Part shown: in pieces, positions 55,423 through 64,000 of the stretch
Layout of the letters: each line of letters opens with the position of its first letter
Numbering within the stretch: position 1 is the stretch's first letter
Source of the DNA: Mycolicibacterium sp. CBMA 247
Lineage (GTDB): Bacteria > Actinomycetota > Actinomycetes > Mycobacteriales > Mycobacteriaceae
Direction of reading: 5' to 3'
DNA length: 64,000 nucleotides
NCBI RefSeq assembly: GCF_009729095.1
Contig: NZ_VTGX01000001.1
Coordinates: 124,001 to 188,000, forward strand
Notes under the pieces: generated by a model
Seen by the model: the letters and a program-made list of their open reading frames with translations, nothing else
What the model was told of the DNA's origin: nothing
The model's database searches: none
Position numbers and translations under genes: made by a program

Positions 55423-55696
55423 GCTCCCATCACTATCCCTGTACCGGAGTATCGATGGTCCGGCTGGAGAGCACTAAAGTATCCCCTCCAGGGACACGGA
55501 AACCCCAGCAGAATGCCGGATGAGACACTCTGCCACGTTGCACATCGAGGTCCCGCTAGTACGGGGCCAGCACATTGGCCGGCCAAAGGCGCTCGATAAG
55601 TCCCAGGAGGCGGGCAGCAGCCACACGTCCCCCTAACGTGCGGAGACGCGCCGCTGATCTGACCTGATCCGGCCTGGTCCTGGCACCTACAGCCGG

Positions 55697-56317
55697 TCAG
55701 ACCATCTCGGGTACACGCAGGTGTGCAACGGCCAACTCGAACTCGCACTCGTCAAGCACCTCTGCGTGTGCTTCCTGACTGCCCGTAGCTCTGATCGTGT
55801 CCAACCGGTCCTTATTCCGCTCCAGCGCTTCGATGCTGTCGAAGGTCGCCGAGGCCACGCCACGACCGGATGCTCGGTCGACCAGTAGGCTGCCACTGCA
55901 GAAACCTTCCAGTTCCTCGAGGGCGGGCAGGATCGTCATCTTGTAGAAGTCGATCCCCCGGTCGATCTGATCCGGGTCGACTTTGACCCAGGTGGCTCGG
56001 ACACAGGCACCTTCACTCGCGGGCTGCTCGCGATGCATGGCAGCGATCTCCCACTCCTCGACATGCCTGCTACCGCCCAAAAGCTCGGCGGCCCGGTCAC
56101 GAATCGGCCGAACGGATTCCTCGCTGGCGCGCATCGCCTCCTCGGACTCCCAGGAGCTGGTAACAATGCAGCGGCCGGACGTTCGGTCGACCAAGAGGGA
56201 CAAGCCAACGCACCCGTCGATGCCCTCGAGCGCGGGCATGACGCTGTCGCGCGTATGCGCGATACCGGCGTCAATGGACGAGGGCTGCCCCTGGATAGTG
56301 GTGCTTCTTGCGTACAT
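55697..56317 (-). CDS. tandem ABM-like (dimeric alpha/beta barrel) protein
   Basis: 206 residues made of two copies of one fold. Copy 1 (~1-100): [43 protein letters not shown]. Copy 2 (~105-200): [42 protein letters not shown]. The two share the LxG...SLLVDRxSGR...TxxxS pattern, so the protein could fold as a single-chain version of the ABM dimer. GGAGG stands 7 bases before the ATG. Codon use is less GC-rich than its neighbours, and it is flanked by non-coding DNA on both sides, suggesting later acquisition. Confidence 0.72.
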   Translation of the reverse strand: MYARSTTIQGQPSSIDAGIAHTRDSVMPALEGIDGCVGLSLLVDRTSGRCIVTSSWESEEAMRASEESVRPIRDRAAELLGGSRHVEEWEIAAMHREQPASEGACVRATWVKVDPDQIDRGIDFYKMTILPALEELEGFCSGSLLVDRASGRGVASATFDSIEALERNKDRLDTIRATGSQEAHAEVLDECEFELAVAHLRVPEMV

Positions 56318-56634
56318 GATCTGCCTCCGTTGGATTTGGGGCAGCGTCTCGACGGCGCCGCCGGACTACTTCATCGTCCTCCAACAGAAAAGGCATGACA
56401 ATGGGTGGCGGATTTCGGCCTGACGGCAATTCAAACTGGCTGAAATCCATTGCGCACCGGAACAATACGTGGTTCACAATCACGCGACCAATGAGCTCTG
56501 AGCTCCGGCAACAGTAGCGTGCTGCCTCCGAACCAACTGCGCGAAATCGAGTTACTCCTAAGTACAACTAACCACTGATAGACCGGGCCGAACCTGCCGC
56601 CCACTGGCCGGACGCCCCGGCTCCGCCGTCTTGG
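56318..56634. other. gene-poor stretch upstream of the tandem ABM gene
   Basis: 317 bases, lower GC than the rest. A frame on the - strand from ATG 56450 to 56271 (59 codons) exists, but it overlaps the ABM gene by 47 bases and has poor GC3, so I do not call it a gene. The stretch probably holds the promoter and leader of the ABM gene; no clear operator or terminator seen. The 55423-55696 gap on the other side is also non-coding. Confidence 0.5.
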
Positions 56635-57908
<1,274 letters not shown>

Positions 57909-57945
57909 TCACTGCAGCCTCAAAGCGGCTAAAGCTGTCAGGGTA

Positions 57946-57961
57946 TCGAACTAGTGTTCGA
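57946..57961 (+). promoter_or_regulatory. perfect LexA (SOS) box upstream of the DUF222-HNH gene
   Basis: TCGAACTAGTGTTCGA matches TCGAAC-N4-GTTCGA exactly and is a full palindrome. It ends 3 bases before the ATG at 57965, so LexA bound here would block initiation of transcription. A TTGTCA at 57906-57911 may be the -35 element. SOS boxes before 13E12/DUF222 genes are known in M. tuberculosis. Confidence 0.9.
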
Positions 57962-57964
57962 ATC

Positions 57965-59362
57965 ATGGAGTTGGGGCTGGCCGCCAAGCTCGCCGCGTTG
58001 GCCGCGGCGGTCGCCGATCTGCAGGGGTTGCCGGTGTCCTCGCTGTCGACGGCTGAGTTGTTGGAGGTGTGCTCCGGGTTGCAGGAAGCCCGCAATCTGA
58101 TCCCGACGGTCGAACATGGCGCGGTGGCGGCGTTGGCCGAGCAGACCACTGCTGCGCAGATCGGGGCGAAGTCCTGGCCCGAAGCCCTACGGATCCGGTT
58201 GCGGATCTCGGCGGCCGAAGCACGGCGACGCTACCGCGACGCCCTGAACCTCGGACCCCGTACGTCGATCAGCGGGGAACCGTTGGAACCCCAGCGGGCT
58301 GCCACCGCGGCCGCGCAGGCCGGCGGCTGGGTCACCCAGGAACACATCGAGATCCTGGAGACCTTCTTCCAGCGGTGCCCGGCCTGGGTGGACACCACCC
58401 GACTCACCCGCTTCGAAGAAAAGCTGGTGGCCGTCGCCGCCACCAATGCACCCGAAACGCTGCGCCACACCGTGAACGAAGCCCTGCACCTGTTGGACCA
58501 GGACGGTCCCGAACCCGCTGACGAACGCTGCGACCGCCGCCGCGGCATCGTGATCGCAGCCCAGGAACCCGACGGCATGTCACGCATCTACGGCTGGCTC
58601 ACCCCCGAACTACGCGCCAGCCTCGATGCGGTGTTCGCCAAATGGGCCGCCCCCGGCATGTGCAACCCGGCCGAGGACACCCCCTGTGTGAATGGGACCC
58701 CGTCCCAAGAAGCCGTCGACGCCGATACCCGCTTCCCCGCCAAACGCACCCACGACCCCCTGCTCGCCCTGACCCGCACCGTGTTGATGTCCGGGGAACT
58801 CGGACAACACAACGGGCTACCGGTGTCGATCGTGGTCACCACCACCCTGCAAGAACTCCACGCCGGGGCCGGGGTCGCGGTCACCACCGGCGGCTCCAAA
58901 CTGTCTATCCCCGATGTGATTCGGTTGGCCGCCCACGCCTTGCACTACCTCGCCGTCTTCGACGGTCATACCACCGTGCCGCTCCATCTCGGCCGAACAA
59001 AGCGGATCGCTACCGCGGGAGAACGCCTGATGTTGTTCGCCCGTGATCGTGGCTGCACCCGCCCCGGCTGCACCGCCTGCGGCCACCGCTGCCAAGCCCA
59101 TCACGCCCACAAGGATTTCGCCCAAGGCGGGCTCACCAACATCAACGAACTCACCCTCGGCTGCGGACCCGATCAACGCCTGGTCGGCCCCGGCAAATGG
59201 ACCACCCGCATCAACCATAAAGGCCAATGCGAATGGATCCCACCCCCACTACTGGACACCGGCCAAGCCCGCACCAACACCCACCACCACCCCCAGCACT
59301 ACCTCACCGACACCGACAGCGACAGCGAGGGTGACGGCGAAACCGACTGTCAACCAGCCTGA
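57965..59362 (+). CDS. DUF222 / HNH endonuclease family protein (13E12 repeat family)
   Basis: 465 residues from ATG 57965. Residues ~1-330 are the DUF222 domain (ELLEVCSGLQEARNLIPTVEHGAVAALAEQ, LRIRLRISAAEARRRY, IYGWLTPELRASLDAVFAKW). Residues ~360-420 carry the HNH nuclease fold with zinc-type Cys pairs: CTRPGCTACGHRCQAHHAHKDF then GGLTNINELTLGC. The acidic, His-rich tail is disordered. DNA-damage-induced nuclease of unknown target; often multicopy in mycobacteria. It sits where other mycobacteria have different genes between dapB and ald, consistent with insertion. Confidence 0.9.
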   Translation: MELGLAAKLAALAAAVADLQGLPVSSLSTAELLEVCSGLQEARNLIPTVEHGAVAALAEQTTAAQIGAKSWPEALRIRLRISAAEARRRYRDALNLGPRTSISGEPLEPQRAATAAAQAGGWVTQEHIEILETFFQRCPAWVDTTRLTRFEEKLVAVAATNAPETLRHTVNEALHLLDQDGPEPADERCDRRRGIVIAAQEPDGMSRIYGWLTPELRASLDAVFAKWAAPGMCNPAEDTPCVNGTPSQEAVDADTRFPAKRTHDPLLALTRTVLMSGELGQHNGLPVSIVVTTTLQELHAGAGVAVTTGGSKLSIPDVIRLAAHALHYLAVFDGHTTVPLHLGRTKRIATAGERLMLFARDRGCTRPGCTACGHRCQAHHAHKDFAQGGLTNINELTLGCGPDQRLVGPGKWTTRINHKGQCEWIPPPLLDTGQARTNTHHHPQHYLTDTDSDSEGDGETDCQPA

Positions 59363-59409
59363 TTGCGATTGCCGGGGCCGTGCACGGACACGGCGTCTAC
59401 GGTGGGACC

Positions 59410-60180
59410 ATGCGTCTGATTTCGCTGGCACCGTTCGCTGTCGCGGTTCTCGCGTTCATGGGGTGTGCCGACAACGCTTCTGCCGACGATGCCGCCCTCA
59501 CCGGTCGCACCTTTGTGTCGGTGCAGGTTGAGGGTGACCAGATCCCCGGCGGCGGACCATTGACGGTCGGTTTCGACGGGAATCAGATCAGCACCTTCGC
59601 CGGCTGCAACCACGGTTCTGGCACCGCCGACCTGTCCGAAGGTCGGATCACGACGCAACTGGCCATGACCATGATGGCCTGCCCGCCACCGGTCGGAGAC
59701 TCGGACCCCTGGGTGTCAAAGTTCTTCGACGCCAAGCCAACCTGGTCCCTGTCTGGCGACGCCCTCACGTTGCGCACCGACGCCGCGACCGTCACCTTGC
59801 GGGACAAGAAGGTGGTCAATCCCGACCGTCCACTCACCGGGACCACCTGGCAGGTCACCAGCCTGGTTTCGGCGCAGGCGATCAGCACCTCCGTCGCGCT
59901 CGAACAGTCCAAGCCGACCTTGACCATCGGTGACGACGGCGCCGTCAGCGGTTCGACGGGCTGCAATCAGATCACTGGCCACGCAACTGTTTCCGGGTCA
60001 CCGGCGGTCGTCGAGTTCGGCCCGTTGGCCACCACCAGGAAGGCCTGCCCACCCGACGTCGATCAGGTTGAGCAAGCCGTGTTGCGGGTCCTCAAGGGCA
60101 CGGTGCACACCTCCATCAACGCCGACCAGTTGAAGATCTCCGGGGCGGACGGCAACGGATTGGTACTGCGCGCCCAATAG
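59410..60180 (+). CDS. META (HslJ-like) domain lipoprotein
   Basis: 256 residues from ATG 59410. Signal MRLISLAPFAVAVLAFMGC with Cys19 as the likely lipidation site. Two META domains in tandem: GRTFVSVQVEGDQIPGG ... STFAGCNHGSGTADLSEGR ... MTMMACPPP, and GTTWQVTSLVSAQ ... GSTGCNQITGHATVSG ... ATTRKACPPD. Each has the Gly-Cys-Asn and Cys-Pro pattern with one likely disulfide. Related HslJ proteins are heat-stress membrane proteins; function here unknown. Exported. Confidence 0.85.
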   Translation: MRLISLAPFAVAVLAFMGCADNASADDAALTGRTFVSVQVEGDQIPGGGPLTVGFDGNQISTFAGCNHGSGTADLSEGRITTQLAMTMMACPPPVGDSDPWVSKFFDAKPTWSLSGDALTLRTDAATVTLRDKKVVNPDRPLTGTTWQVTSLVSAQAISTSVALEQSKPTLTIGDDGAVSGSTGCNQITGHATVSGSPAVVEFGPLATTRKACPPDVDQVEQAVLRVLKGTVHTSINADQLKISGADGNGLVLRAQ

Positions 60181-60202
60181 ACCCGCGGCCTACCAACCTG
60201 GC

Positions 60203-60715
60203 CTACAAGGGTGACGCCCCACGCAGGTGCTCGAAAATCAATGAGGTCTGGGTGCCTGCGACATCGGCGTCGGCATTGAGGTTCTCCACCACGAACGCCC
60301 GCAGGTCATCGGTGTCTCGCGCGGCGACGTGCAGGATGAAATCGTCCCCTCCGGCGAGGAAGTACACGTCCATCACCTGTGGCAGTTTGCGGATGTGGGC
60401 GGTGAAATTGCGGATCTTGCCGCGCGCACTTGATTGCAGGCTCACCGAGATCATCGCCTGCAGGCTGAGCCCCAGGGCCGCCGGGTCGAGGTCGGTATAG
60501 AAGCCGCGGATCACCCCGATCTCCTGGAGCCGGCGCACGCGACCGTGGCAGGTCGACGCGGCGATACCGACCGCGTCGGCCAACGCACTGTTCGACAGGC
60601 GGGCATCGGAATGCAGCGCCAGCAGGATGCGACGGTCCACATCGTCGAGGTCAGGCCGAACATCCTTCGACGGACGGGCCGCACGCCCGGGCAATTTTGA
60701 CGATTCTTCCAACAT
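60203..60715 (-). CDS. aldR: Lrp/AsnC-family regulator AldR
   Basis: 170 residues. N-terminal HTH: LDDVDRRILLALHSDARLSNSALADAVGIAASTCHGRVRRL; C-terminal RAM (ligand) domain: AMISVSLQSSARGKIRNF ... VYFLAGGDDFILHVAARDTDDL. Divergent from ald with 93 bases between, exactly like Rv2779c, which binds the ald promoter and responds to alanine. Residues of the RAM domain are complete. Confidence 0.93.
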   Translation of the reverse strand: MLEESSKLPGRAARPSKDVRPDLDDVDRRILLALHSDARLSNSALADAVGIAASTCHGRVRRLQEIGVIRGFYTDLDPAALGLSLQAMISVSLQSSARGKIRNFTAHIRKLPQVMDVYFLAGGDDFILHVAARDTDDLRAFVVENLNADADVAGTQTSLIFEHLRGASPL

Positions 60716-60753
60716 CCGGCCATATTAGCGAATCTTCATCAGAGATATTGCTC

Positions 60754-60767
60754 AACATTCGAAGGTT
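60754..60767. promoter_or_regulatory. candidate AldR site between aldR and ald
   Basis: AACATTCGAAGGTT is a 14-base imperfect palindrome (6 of 7 pairs) in a short, AT-rich region between the divergent genes, ~40 bases from each start. AldR binds several sites in this region in M. tuberculosis. AT-rich flanks (TTGCTCA, TTCACAATTATTT) could hold additional boxes. Confidence 0.5.
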
Positions 60768-60808
60768 CTTCACAATTATTTCAGCACATCAACTCTGAAG
60801 GAGCGATC

Positions 60809-61936
60809 ATGCTCGTCGGAATCCCGACTGAGATCAAGAACAACGAGTACCGCGTGGCGATCACCCCGGCGGGCGTGGCCGAACTGACCCGTCGCGGCCA
60901 CGACGTGATCATCCAGGCCGACGCCGGTGAAGGTTCCGCCATCACCGACAACGACTTCAAGGCCGCGGGCGCCCAGATCGTCTCCACCGCCGACCAGGTG
61001 TGGGCCGACGCCGAGCTCCTTCTCAAGGTCAAAGAGCCCATCGCGGCCGAGTACTCGCGCATGCGCAAGGGTCAGACGCTGTTCACCTATCTGCACCTGG
61101 CGGCGTCGAAGGAGTGCACCGACGCCCTGCTGGCCTCGGGTACCACCTCGATCGCCTATGAGACCGTGCAGACTGCCAACCCGGACGGATCGATCGCGCT
61201 TCCTCTTCTCGCCCCGATGAGTGAGGTCGCCGGCCGGCTGTCAGCGCAGGTCGGTTCCTACCACCTGATGCGCACGCAAGGCGGCCGCGGCGTTCTGATG
61301 GGCGGCGTCCCCGGCGTCGCACCGGCCGAGGTCGTCGTCATCGGCGGTGGCGTGGCCGGCTACAACGCGGCCCGCATCGCTAAGGGCATGGGCGCCCATG
61401 TCACCGTGTTCGACCTCAACATCAACACGCTGCGCAAGATCGACAACGAGAACAACGGCGGCATCGAGACCCGCTACTCGTCCTCACTGGAACTCGAAGA
61501 GGCCGTCAAGAAGGCCGACCTGGTGATCGGTGCGGTGCTGATCCCGGGCGCCAAGGCCCCCAAGCTGGTCACCAATTCGACCGTGTCCCAGATGAAGCCG
61601 GGCGCGGTTCTGGTCGACATCGCGATCGACCAGGGTGGCTGCTTCGAGGACTCACACCCCACCACCCACGACGACCCGACGTTCGCCGTGCACGACACCG
61701 TGTTCTACTGCGTGGCGAACATGCCGGGCTCGGTGCCGCGCACATCGACGTTCTCCCTGACCAACGCCACCATGCCGTACGTGCTCAAGCTGGCCGACAA
61801 GGGCTGGCAGGCCGCCTGCGCGGCCGACCCGGCGCTGGCCAAGGGCCTGTCGACGCACGAAGGTGGGCTGCTGTCCGAGCAGGTCGCCCTGGACCTCGAC
61901 ATGCCGTTCACCGATCCGGCGCCGTTCCTGGCATAA
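60809..61936 (+). CDS. ald: L-alanine dehydrogenase
   Basis: 375 residues. NAD-dependent interconversion of alanine with pyruvate and ammonia; also glyoxylate reduction during hypoxia. Motifs [23 protein letters not shown] (catalytic Lys), [11 protein letters not shown] (His), [21 protein letters not shown] (NAD loop) and [14 protein letters not shown]. About four residues longer than the M. tuberculosis enzyme, at the C-terminus. AAGGAG 4 bases before ATG. Followed by a strong terminator. Confidence 0.97.
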   Translation: MLVGIPTEIKNNEYRVAITPAGVAELTRRGHDVIIQADAGEGSAITDNDFKAAGAQIVSTADQVWADAELLLKVKEPIAAEYSRMRKGQTLFTYLHLAASKECTDALLASGTTSIAYETVQTANPDGSIALPLLAPMSEVAGRLSAQVGSYHLMRTQGGRGVLMGGVPGVAPAEVVVIGGGVAGYNAARIAKGMGAHVTVFDLNINTLRKIDNENNGGIETRYSSSLELEEAVKKADLVIGAVLIPGAKAPKLVTNSTVSQMKPGAVLVDIAIDQGGCFEDSHPTTHDDPTFAVHDTVFYCVANMPGSVPRTSTFSLTNATMPYVLKLADKGWQAACAADPALAKGLSTHEGGLLSEQVALDLDMPFTDPAPFLA

Positions 61937-61953
61937 GCACATCCCCCCTCGAT

Positions 61954-61990
61954 CGCCCGGCCGGAACCCCTCCCGGCCGGGCGATTTCTT
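61954..61990 (+). terminator. rho-independent-like terminator after ald
   Basis: An 11-base perfect stem CGCCCGGCCGG (61954-61964) and CCGGCCGGGCG (61973-61983), loop of 8 bases, then ATTTCTT. The stem is very GC-rich and the tail only weakly T-rich, as usual for mycobacterial terminators. It starts 17 bases after the ald stop. Confidence 0.85.
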
Positions 61991-62123
61991 CTCCCCGGAC
62001 GGGCCACGTACCCGAGCTGTTCACCGCACATTCGACCGGTGGCTCTGCGGCGGTGCTTGGATCGAAAGAGCAAGTGCTACAAGGACTTTTCCAGGACCTA
62101 CATTCAGGACTTAGGAGTCACCC

Positions 62124-62594
62124 ATGGTTAACCTGCCCGTCGCGCACCAGCCCCGCCCACTGCTGCCAGAGCTCTCGGAGTTCTTCGCCGGGATCACGCC
62201 GTTCGCCAGCCTGCGACCGATCTTCGAGCGCAACCTCATGCGTATCGAGGACGAGGTCACCGAGGACCACTACGAGCTGCGTGCCGAGATCCCCGGTATC
62301 GATCCGGCCAACGAGGTTCAGATCACCGTGGCCGACGGCCAGCTGACCGTGAAGGCCGAGCGTTCGGAGCGTGCCGACACCACCGCGCGCTCGGAGTTCT
62401 CCTACGGCTCCTTCCTGCGGACCGTGACGCTGCCCGCCGAGGCCGACGAGGACAACATCACCGCCGGCTACGAGCGCGGCATCCTGACCGTACGTGTGCC
62501 GTTGTCGCAGAACCCCGCCGGAGCGCGGCAGATCGCGATCCAGGGCACCGAGAATGGCTCCACCGCAATCGAATCCGCTGAGCACTCAGAGTAA
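62124..62594 (+). CDS. hspX: alpha-crystallin family heat shock protein HspX (Acr, 16-kDa antigen type)
   Basis: 156 residues. Small heat-shock chaperone; close to M. tuberculosis Hsp[68 protein letters not shown] and [14 protein letters not shown]. The alpha-crystallin domain spans ~40-135. The tail after ~138 differs and is longer. GGAG (62113-62116) lies 7 bases before ATG. In M. tuberculosis hspX is induced by DosR in hypoxia; upstream AGGAC repeats here are suggestive but no full DosR box is seen. Convergent with the lactamase gene, 9-base overlap. Confidence 0.93.
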   Translation: MVNLPVAHQPRPLLPELSEFFAGITPFASLRPIFERNLMRIEDEVTEDHYELRAEIPGIDPANEVQITVADGQLTVKAERSERADTTARSEFSYGSFLRTVTLPAEADEDNITAGYERGILTVRVPLSQNPAGARQIAIQGTENGSTAIESAEHSE

Positions 62595-63470
62595 CGACGG
62601 CAACGCCAGAGCCGTCAGCTCACCGATGAGCGGGCGCAGGTTGTCGGCCTTCGGGTCGTCGGCCTGCGACCGCGTCATCATCACCAACAGCAGTCGTTGC
62701 CCGTCGGGCCCATAGGCGATTCCGGCGTCGTTGGTGCTGCCGTAATCCCCGCTGCCGGTTTTGTCAGCGGTGGTCCACCCGTCTGGTAGGCCCGCGCGCA
62801 TGCTCGACGTCTGGTTGGCCCGCATCCAGTCCTCCAACTGGCGTCGCTGTGGCGGGCTCAGCGCGTCACCGGCCAGTACCGCGCGATACCCGATCGCCAG
62901 CGCCGCCGGCGTGCTGGTATCCCTCGGGTCCCCCGGTATCGCCGAATTCAGCTCAACCTCCCAGCGGTCCAGCCGGGTGCGCTGGTCGCCGACGCTGCGG
63001 GCGAACGCGGTGATACCCGCAGGCCCGTCAATGGTTTTCAGCAGCAGGTTGGCCGCCGTGTTGTCACTGCGCTGCAGCGCCGCCTGGCACAACTCCGCCA
63101 GCGTCATCTCGGCACCGGCATGGGTCTCGGTGACCGGCGAGTTCGGCACGATCGCCTCCGGGTCGACGAACACCCGGTGGTCCAGCGACTGTTGCCCGCG
63201 CCCGACCATCTGCAGCACACGCGCGGCGGCATAACCCTTGAATGTCGAACACATCGCGAACATCTCATCGGGCCGATGCGTCAGCGTCCGCCCGGAATCC
63301 AGATTCACCGCGTACAGCCCGATCCGGGCGTTGTGACGACGTTCCAGTTCCGCGATCTGGTCGTCAACCGGGGCCGCGAAAGCCGGTGCGGCGCTACCCA
63401 CCCCGGCACCGACGGCAGCTGCCGCCACAAGCGAACCGATCAGAACATTGCGCCGCGAGAGTCCGGTCAT
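62586..63470 (-). CDS. blaS: class A beta-lactamase BlaS, Tat-exported
   Basis: 294 residues. N-terminal Tat signal [19 protein letters not shown] ends in AFA. Class A motifs: STFK (Ser75 nucleophile, Lys78), SDN, the omega loop with the catalytic Glu in ELN, and KTG before SGDYG. It closely resembles M. smegmatis BlaS (MSMEG_2658), the main chromosomal penicillinase, including SDN where BlaC has SDG. Opposes beta-lactam action at the cell wall. Overlaps the end of hspX by 9 bases. Confidence 0.96.
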   Translation of the reverse strand: MTGLSRRNVLIGSLVAAAAVGAGVGSAAPAFAAPVDDQIAELERRHNARIGLYAVNLDSGRTLTHRPDEMFAMCSTFKGYAAARVLQMVGRGQQSLDHRVFVDPEAIVPNSPVTETHAGAEMTLAELCQAALQRSDNTAANLLLKTIDGPAGITAFARSVGDQRTRLDRWEVELNSAIPGDPRDTSTPAALAIGYRAVLAGDALSPPQRRQLEDWMRANQTSSMRAGLPDGWTTADKTGSGDYGSTNDAGIAYGPDGQRLLLVMMTRSQADDPKADNLRPLIGELTALALPSLL

Positions 63471-63488
63471 CGGACCCAGCCTAGCGTG

Positions 63489-64000
63489 TCAGCCGGCGAT
63501 AGTTCGAAGTTGTTGCGGCAGAGTCTTTTTCGAACGATGCGGGCCGAGCACCGCGGCACCGTAGTCGCGCGACAGCAACTGGTGGGCCACAGCGTTGACC
63601 TCTTCGAGCGTGACTGCCTCGATCTGGGCCAGTGTGTGGTCTATGGTCCGGTGCTCACCGTAATTGAGCTCACTGCGCCCGATCCGGTGCATGCGCGACC
63701 CGGAATCCTCTAGACCGAGCACCAGCCCGCCACGCAACGAGCCCTTGGAGATCCGGCATTCGTCGGCGGTGATCCCGTCTCGGGCAACACCTTCCAGCAC
63801 ATCGGTGGTCACCCGGACCACTTCGTCGAACCGTTCCGGCAGGCAACCCGCGTATACCGACAGCGCGCCGCTGTCGGAGAAGGTGTCCACCGTCGAGTAC
63901 ACCGAGTAGGCCAGGCCACGGGATTCCCGAATCTGTTGGAACAGACGGGAACTCAGGCCTCCACCGAGTGCGGTGTTGAGCACCGACAGCGCCCACCGGT
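63489..64000 (-). CDS. pepR: M16-family zinc peptidase PepR, C-terminal part (cut by window edge)
   Basis: The frame runs off the right edge (RWALSVLNTALGGGLSSRLFQ) and ends at TGA 63491-63489, about 170 residues inside. This is the second, inactive-type half of an M16 peptidase: GLSSRLFQQIRESRGLAYSVYS, YAGCLPERFDEVV, ELNYGEHRTIDHTLAQIEAVT. Orthologue of Rv2782c beside ald in M. tuberculosis. The catalytic HxxEH half lies outside the window. The C-terminus after HRSKKTLPQQ is complete. Confidence 0.9.
   Translation of the reverse strand, partial: RWALSVLNTALGGGLSSRLFQQIRESRGLAYSVYSTVDTFSDSGALSVYAGCLPERFDEVVRVTTDVLEGVARDGITADECRISKGSLRGGLVLGLEDSGSRMHRIGRSELNYGEHRTIDHTLAQIEAVTLEEVNAVAHQLLSRDYGAAVLGPHRSKKTLPQQLRTIAG

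Noticed and set aside
56271..56450. 59-codon frame MDFSQFELP... upstream of the tandem ABM gene
   Set aside because: Overlaps the ABM start by 47 bases, GC3 is low and no ribosome-binding site is seen; more likely leader DNA.
62041..62123. Full DosR box or HspR (HAIR/CIRCE) element before hspX
   Set aside because: Only GGAC half-sites are visible; no palindromic GGGACT-N-AGTCCC and no CTTGAGT-N7-ACTCAAG.

Overview
The window reads as chromosomal DNA of an environmental, fast-growing mycobacterium (Mycolicibacterium-like). The evidence is high GC with strong GC3 bias and a gene order that matches the Mycobacterium tuberculosis Rv2728c-Rv2782c backbone (miaA, miaB, recX-recA, a DUF3046 gene, glycosyltransferase, ephG, psp genes, clgR, pgsA, argA, ftsK, rnj-dapA-thyX, dfrA-thyA, dapB, aldR/ald, pepR). 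It also has a BlaS-type beta-lactamase, an HspX-type alpha-crystallin and a LexA box of the actinobacterial type. I see no tRNA or rRNA gene, CRISPR array, insertion sequence or prophage.

Layout. 1-9.5 kb: tRNA modification genes (miaA edge, miaB), a DUF349 protein, a glutamate ABC transporter (gluABCD), then recX-recA read leftward. 9.66-25.3 kb: a large accessory block on the + strand, inserted between recA and the DUF3046 gene, which are close neighbours in M. tuberculosis. It encodes a complete group 1h (Hhy, formerly group 5) high-affinity, oxygen-tolerant [NiFe] hydrogenase: hypA-hypB, small and large subunits, an electron-relay Fe-S protein (HhyE type), three uncharacterised proteins, a 39-residue membrane microprotein, a maturation protease, hypC, hypF, a DUF6390-like protein, a SIS-like/HypC-like fusion, a SIS protein, hypE, a second hypC and hypD. 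Many neighbours overlap by 4 bases, so the block looks like one operon or a few coupled ones. 25.3-31.9 kb: conserved mycobacterial genes including the envelope-stress set pspM-pspA-clgR. 31.9-41 kb: ftsK, a mycofactocin-type dehydrogenase, a truncated globin with a divergent Cys-containing HTH regulator, rnj-dapA-thyX. 41.2-50 kb: more variable content (a TetR/DUF1214/sulfotransferase/oxidoreductase operon; a GntR/proline iminopeptidase/APC permease cluster; a YcaQ-type DNA glycosylase-like protein). 50-64 kb: folate/thymidylate genes, lyase and hydrolase genes, dapB, an SOS-controlled DUF222-HNH gene, aldR/ald, hspX, blaS and the end of pepR.

Working together. The hydrogenase block should let the cell oxidise trace H2 and feed electrons to respiration during starvation. 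HypA/HypB insert nickel, HypC/D/E/F make and load the Fe(CN)2CO centre, the protease trims the large subunit, and HhyE with the other accessory proteins probably passes electrons on or helps assembly. The least understood parts are the SIS/HypC fusion with its SIS partner, the four conserved accessory proteins and the 39-residue membrane peptide. Candidate DNA-binding sites seen directly include LexA boxes (recA; the DUF222-HNH gene), a RecA-NDp promoter, and inverted repeats next to the HTH/globin, TetR, GntR and aldR genes.
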